A DNA stretch of 64,000 nt from Diphasiastrum complanatum (Eukaryota; Streptophyta; Lycopodiopsida; Lycopodiales; Lycopodiaceae): positions 41,504,927-41,568,926 of the forward strand of contig CM055101.1 of the NCBI GenBank assembly GCA_029204225.1, written 5' to 3'. The position numbers were made by a program, and so were the translations under genes. Every line of letters begins with the position of its first letter. Within the stretch, counting starts at the first letter, position 1. Shown in pieces: positions 59,351 through 64,000 of this stretch. The notes under the pieces are model-generated. The model was not told the origin of the DNA. It searched no databases and worked only from the letters and a program-made list of their open reading frames with translations.

Positions 59351-60450
59351 TCATACATGTGAGTAGTTTCGAAATAACCAATCACATGGTTATGAGGCAA
59401 ATTCATAGAACAAATCATGGCAAAGATTTTTCAAATATCCCCTAATCAAAATATTCTTTTCACAACTATTCCACATATAAGTGACTCTACAAACTTGCCT
59501 TTAGAGGTACGTGTGACCTAGAATGTGCATCATCCCCTCACACATGTGACTTATATGGCACCCTAGTCATTTACTTGTATGTATGCATTGCGTGTGGCAT
59601 TGGATGCCGACCACATGGCATACATTCATTGGTCTAGTCCAAACTCCAGGCAATGCTAGTAAGAAAAGAGGATGAGATTACTCCTCCATTGTTAGTAAGA
59701 AAAGAGGATGAGATTACTCCTCCTTTGAACAGTGGCATTGGGCAAAATGCTTTTCTTCCCTTCTTAAAACACACACACATTTACACACAGCCAAGTGATT
59801 TCCCCCCAAAGTAATGAATGAGAGGTCCCAAAAAGATTAGAAAGTATGAGAGAGTATCCTTTGAACATAAAAGAGTTATCTTTGAGTATGAGAGTATATG
59901 TCCTTTTAAGTACAAGCATTATCTTTACCACTAAATTGCATCTAAGAACAAAACAAAAAAATTACCAGTCATCATGTTTAAAGGCTTGTCTTCAATGCTT
60001 TCTACTGCAGTACTACATTTATAATGCCTGTACAATCAGCTGGAGCAGCATGGAAAACTGTTATGCTACAATTTTCCTTCAATTTCTGGTGCCAGATCAG
60101 TTTAAAAATACTGATTTCATTGATGCAAACGGCTCTTTGATGCAGAGTTGAACATGAAGAGAACTGTTGCAGTGAGAGTCAGTAGAACATAACAGAACCA
60201 AAATTGTTTCCTGCCTTGCTTACTAGAAAACTCATCAGAGTATTGGCAGCAGCAGCAGTGCGAGCTACTAGATCTAGACTTTTGTATGAACAATTAGCTG
60301 CGGGATCTACTCCTTTGTTTGTGACTCACCTGTCTTTGACAAAGAATTGATGTCTGTTCAGCAACAAAGTACCCACCAAAACTAGTAGCTATGGCAATTA
60401 TCATTTTCGAATGTAGATTTTTTCCGCTGCTCACAACCATTCGATACCTG
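59351..60450. other. Spacer and probable 3' flank of the B3 gene
   Basis: It contains a 30-bp direct duplication (AGTAAGAAAAGAGGATGAGA...) at 59658-59687 and 59694-59723. The part near 60200-60450 could be the 3' untranslated region of the B3 gene. No other gene is seen. Confidence 0.5.
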
Positions 60451-63400
60451 TTACTTTTTTTCTGCAGATTGTTGGCCTCTGTTTGTAGTGAGCCCAGATT
60501 TGGAATCCTCAACTAGATCCAGAAAATCCTCTATAGAAATGTCCACCTCTTCAAGGCTTGAAAAACATTCAAGCTGAGGTAGTTCATGTCCCCCAAATGT
60601 ATTATCCTCTGGTAACTCTGGTATGGCAACTTCCTGCAAAGCATCTTCATGGGAATTAAAATTCTTAGATGGTGGTGTAAGGGGAGGAGTTGCAACTGGA
60701 GAGCTAGTCACTGTGGGATAGGTAGGAGGTTCGTTCTTGCCACTTCTTTTGTTGCCTATATTACATGCCAGTTTACTCGAATTTCCCCTTTTTAATCTCT
60801 TAAACTCGCTGCCACCATATGATCTAGAAGGAGAATTAACAGGTGTGCCTTTTCCGGAGGCTATTTCTGTCGCATCTGAACGCATGATCTTCTTCCCACC
60901 AATCACCTGCAGCATAAGAAGATCCTTTTCTAAAATAAATCTCAACCGAGAAAACCGACATGAACTGACAGACCTCTCTAGCAAATCAAGGATAAGCATG
61001 CAGATTACATTAAAAAAAGGATGCCATAAACTAGGAAAGAAATTCCTTAGTCTGTTATGTCCTCATTTGTGCAGCTGATTGGAGTTGGAGCTCCTAAACT
61101 CAACTAGAGGAAAGCAAGTCCTCACTAACCAACCGCTTATTGGATGACTTAAACAGTTACAATGCCTGCATATGTGCAAAAAATTGAATTGTTCAGACAA
61201 AGTAAACGGCTCACATATTTCCCAGACATGCAGTCCCTGTAGAGCAGCATCGTGTCTCCTTCTTGAAGGCAGTGTGACTTGACAAAATTCCCTGCAGAGT
61301 GACGTCGTGAAGTTTTTAAAAGCTCGGGTGTCGCAGAAACTACAAGTAGACAATACATAGCAGGAGTGGTGGGAGAGTTAACCAGAGAACATAAGTGCGA
61401 GAGAAAAAAGAAATGATTGAGTTTTAAAGGATAGGAATGCCGACACTCTGAAAGGTCCTGAGACGTTCATCGATGGCTGTCGTAGCCAGGATGACTCATA
61501 AAACACTTTGAAGCATCAACCATAGTGCAAAAGAATTGCATGTACAAGAAGGTACACTGTGTTGAGGGCAAATGTTTGATCCATTCAAAAATTACCAGTA
61601 CTTTCTAGGAGATACATCCTGCTCTTGTTGTTAGGCCAATACCTGTCACATGAAAAACTTTGGTTATGGATCTTCTTCAAGCTTGGCACCCACATCAGAA
61701 CATACTCCAACTATGTGATCATGTCAGCTTTAAGAGTGTTGCTTTGCTAGTTGGTTGGCTGAGAAAGCAGCTCCCTTCTCAGCATTCCTCTGTGAACTCT
61801 GCATTCTTAAAACAAATACAATGATTGCGATAAAAAATTTCAAAAAAGGTCGATTTAAGTTGCTCAAATACCTATATCTGAAGTTCCAGATTTGTGTTGT
61901 CTTCATATCCTCCATGGGAATCGCGACTCCCTCCCTGGCAGTTAAATATGGAAGATGAATTTCTGCCTCTTTCTGTAAGGAAGATACAAAATGCGATCAA
62001 ATCTCGCCAGAACATAATAAGCTGCATCTAAAAGATATGCATCTCCAAAGTTTAACCTCCTGAAGACTTCAAAAACCATAGCAAGACCTTCGAAACAATG
62101 AAGCTCATGTAAATAAGCCCACATAGATCTTTGAAAACTCCTAATCCGTCTAATTACGTCGCTTGAACAAGTTATCTTTTTTAGGACATTAGGTTTCTAT
62201 TCGAATGGGATCTCCTGAAATCTAGAATTCCTAATAAAGAATTAAACGGGAAAAGTCCACGCAGAATACTTCCACTTATTTATTTGATTGACTTTGATAG
62301 AGCTCGGATGGATTAGCGAATCTAAATTGTTGACAAAACTAAGGCTCTTGATCATTGATAAACCCTCTTCTGGGGAACAACCAACTTCTTGTACAAAGGG
62401 GAAATAATCAAGAGTCAACCAGTTACAAAATTGGGGCTATCTTGAAAAATATCTAATATGATTTCTTTGAATCAGCATTCAGAAGACCTCAATAAGCAAT
62501 TAGAATTGAATGGAATGAACAACATGACCCTGAAGGGTTGCTTTATGTGGCGGATTGGAGTGGACCCCCTGTCCTCATGGAGACGAGAGGAAGTCCTAAC
62601 TAAATCGCTCCATATTAGACGTAGAACTTACACAAGTGATGAATAGCAACTGGAGAATAAAAAAAATTCATGCTAATTTCGCTAGAAAAAGTATATTCCA
62701 TGCAGGCTCTAAGGAAATTGCTTCCACATTATCCGAAAATGGTTGTGCTAACAAGAAGACTTGAAAACGTTTCGTTGTTCAGTCCAGATTTCACGTACGA
62801 TTCTAATTCTCATATTGTTTCTGAAATATTCATCTCCCAAGGAACATTCTCTCACTTGTGTATGCCTAAAGGCCATCTAGGAAAATTGCTAAAGTAACCA
62901 GATCACGTATTCTAATTTGCACACCAACAAAAGCCAGTCCAGAAAGAAAAACATAGCTAAGAAAAAGATTAATCTAGCTCAAAATCGTAACCCTCTACAG
63001 CTGTCACTTCCATGAGGATGATCATCAGATCATTGCACATGCCTCCCATGAGCTATGGATTGGCCTAATAGAACAAATACTATCTTCTTCCACAAAAATA
63101 TTTTGGTATGATACAGATGACTGCATTGGCAACAAGGCATGCATCTCAATACGATGCTTTATAACTTGAATCAATAACCTTTGACTCAAACAGATTGATC
63201 ACGTTAGCTCATTCTGAAAGCTTTTCTATCGACCAAGAACAGAAAAAATGGAAGCTAAAAGCATCCAGCAGATAAAACGTTCAACTGCTATCCAACACAA
63301 GCAAGGTACTAAGTTTTGTCTTTATGCTGACAGAACCTTATAAAGTTATCATGCTTTACTTCAGATTACTCTGATAGGGAATCACGCATTACCTTCGGCA

Positions 63401-64000
63401 GTACTATCCTTCCAAGGTTTCCAACATCACTTGGTTTTAACTCTTTTTGGAGTAGTAACTTCAAGTTCTGTTCGGAATTCCTTACCTGCATCAAGCAAAC
63501 TTAGAAGTGACTCCACATGTAACAAAAGCAGGTCACAAAAAGTAAGATCTCATGATGCAGCAAGGCTCCACTTGCAACAACAGTAAGTTAAACCAAACTG
63601 CAAAACATATGGTTCACGTAATTTGAAAGAACTTTTACGATTGGAGTCTTTTCCAAAAAACATTTGAATTGAGATTTCCAAGAGATACATGTTGGGTGCA
63701 AGAGTGAACAATCTTTCATTACTACAGCATCTTGGTTACGAAAGTGCTAAGCTACATCACATCATGGGTTAGTGCATCAGAAAGTGCTAAAGTATGGGAT
63801 GGACTCTCCTACCTTTCCTTCAAGAAACGAGCTTCTTCCCAATGACTCGGTCTTCGATCCCGTGGATATATTTCTATATCCACCACTTGAAAGCAGGGAT
63901 GACCAGGAGACAGACGAAGCAGAAGGTACTGTAAGACGGCCATAGTGATTTGTCATGAAGCGCCTCTGTCGAGCCATACGGCTTTTACGTGCTGCACGAG
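60451..64000 (-). CDS. B3-domain transcription factor, ABI3/VP1-FUS3 group (5' end outside window)
   Basis: Six exons, phases agreeing: 64000-63813, 63485-63393, 61972-61872, 61642-61596, 61291-61215 and 60906-60451 (stop TAA at 60451-60453). All introns are GT-AG. The first exon ends a basic B2-like motif ([13 protein letters not shown]). The B3 DNA-binding domain follows over four exons: [71 protein letters not shown] and SGKYV. The last exon is about 151 codons, Ser/Pro-rich, ending in an acidic region ([20 protein letters not shown]). These nuclear factors control seed maturation genes by binding RY motifs (CATGCA). [14 protein letters not shown] and IPMEDM favour ABI3/VP1. The acidic tail, RYWPNN and YVIGGKK recall FUS3. 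I cannot decide between them without the N-terminus. Intron 2 (1.4 kb) is unusually long compared with the others. Confidence 0.92.
61973..63392 (-). other. Long intron 2 of the B3 gene
   Basis: GT-AG intron of 1420 bp within the B3 domain. On the opposite strand two open stretches (62458-62646 and 62670-62897) look unusually protein-like ([39 protein letters not shown]) but match nothing I recognise. They may be remnants of an insertion. Confidence 0.7.

Noticed and set aside
60294-60512. Alternative 3' exon of the B3 gene in another frame
   Set aside because: The last exon has a clear in-frame stop at 60451-60453. The alternative frame has no family support.

Overview
The window is nuclear DNA of a seed plant, most likely a flowering plant. 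It is dominated by plant-type Ty1/copia retrotransposons, with one Ty3/gypsy element of the Tat/Ogre type, and it contains two ordinary plant genes. These are a heat-shock-factor-binding protein (HSBP) gene on the + strand near 22.5-23.7 kb and a B3-domain transcription factor of the ABI3/VP1-FUS3 group on the - strand at 60.4-64.0 kb, whose 5' part lies outside the window. I cannot name the species. All gene structures and repeat boundaries were read by eye, without database searches.

Layout. 1-9 kb: two copies of one copia family in the same orientation. The first (1-3476) enters from outside the window and has lost most of gag and protease. The second (4833-8965) has both LTRs, a tRNA-Met-type primer site and a 5-bp target duplication (TGGTT), but has lost its whole RT-RNase H region. 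9-16 kb: AT-rich spacer with microsatellites, an old MITE-like repeat and a decayed copia RT split by an 826-bp hAT-type MITE. 16-20.8 kb: a 5'-truncated copia (family A) on the - strand. 22.4-24.5 kb: HSBP, one intron of which has AT-AC termini with a textbook U12 donor, followed by a 339-bp hAT-type MITE with a perfect 8-bp target duplication. 25.8-28.9 kb: copia debris, then a decayed spliced gene on the - strand from a family I cannot name. A second, more broken copy lies at 56.3-57.6 kb.

31.6-34.3 kb: a truncated short-LTR copia. 35.5-47.2 kb: a Tat/Ogre-like gypsy element (LTR, tRNA-Asp-type primer site, gag zinc knuckles, integrase, 3' region with 25-bp minisatellites). Its integrase zinc finger is interrupted by a complete family-A/B copia (38904-44364). 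47.2-49.0 kb: fragments of another copia and of a gypsy RT. 50.5-54.0 kb: a copia with matching CAAGA target duplications, in which integrase is fused directly to a partial 5' LTR. 54-58 kb: long CT and CA microsatellites, a cluster of GTCGGA/TCCGAC half-sites and the second copy of the unknown gene. 58-60 kb: decayed copia gag. 60.4-64 kb: the B3 gene.

The strongest candidate for something undescribed is the two-copy spliced gene family (26.8-28.9 kb and 56.3-57.6 kb). It has an N-terminal domain conserved between the copies, a coiled-coil middle and, in the fuller copy, a C-terminal domain with a Cys-x2-Cys motif. The rest is a nested record of retrotransposon insertion and decay between two host genes. 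No bacterial-type operons, CRISPR arrays, rRNA genes or convincing tRNA genes were seen.
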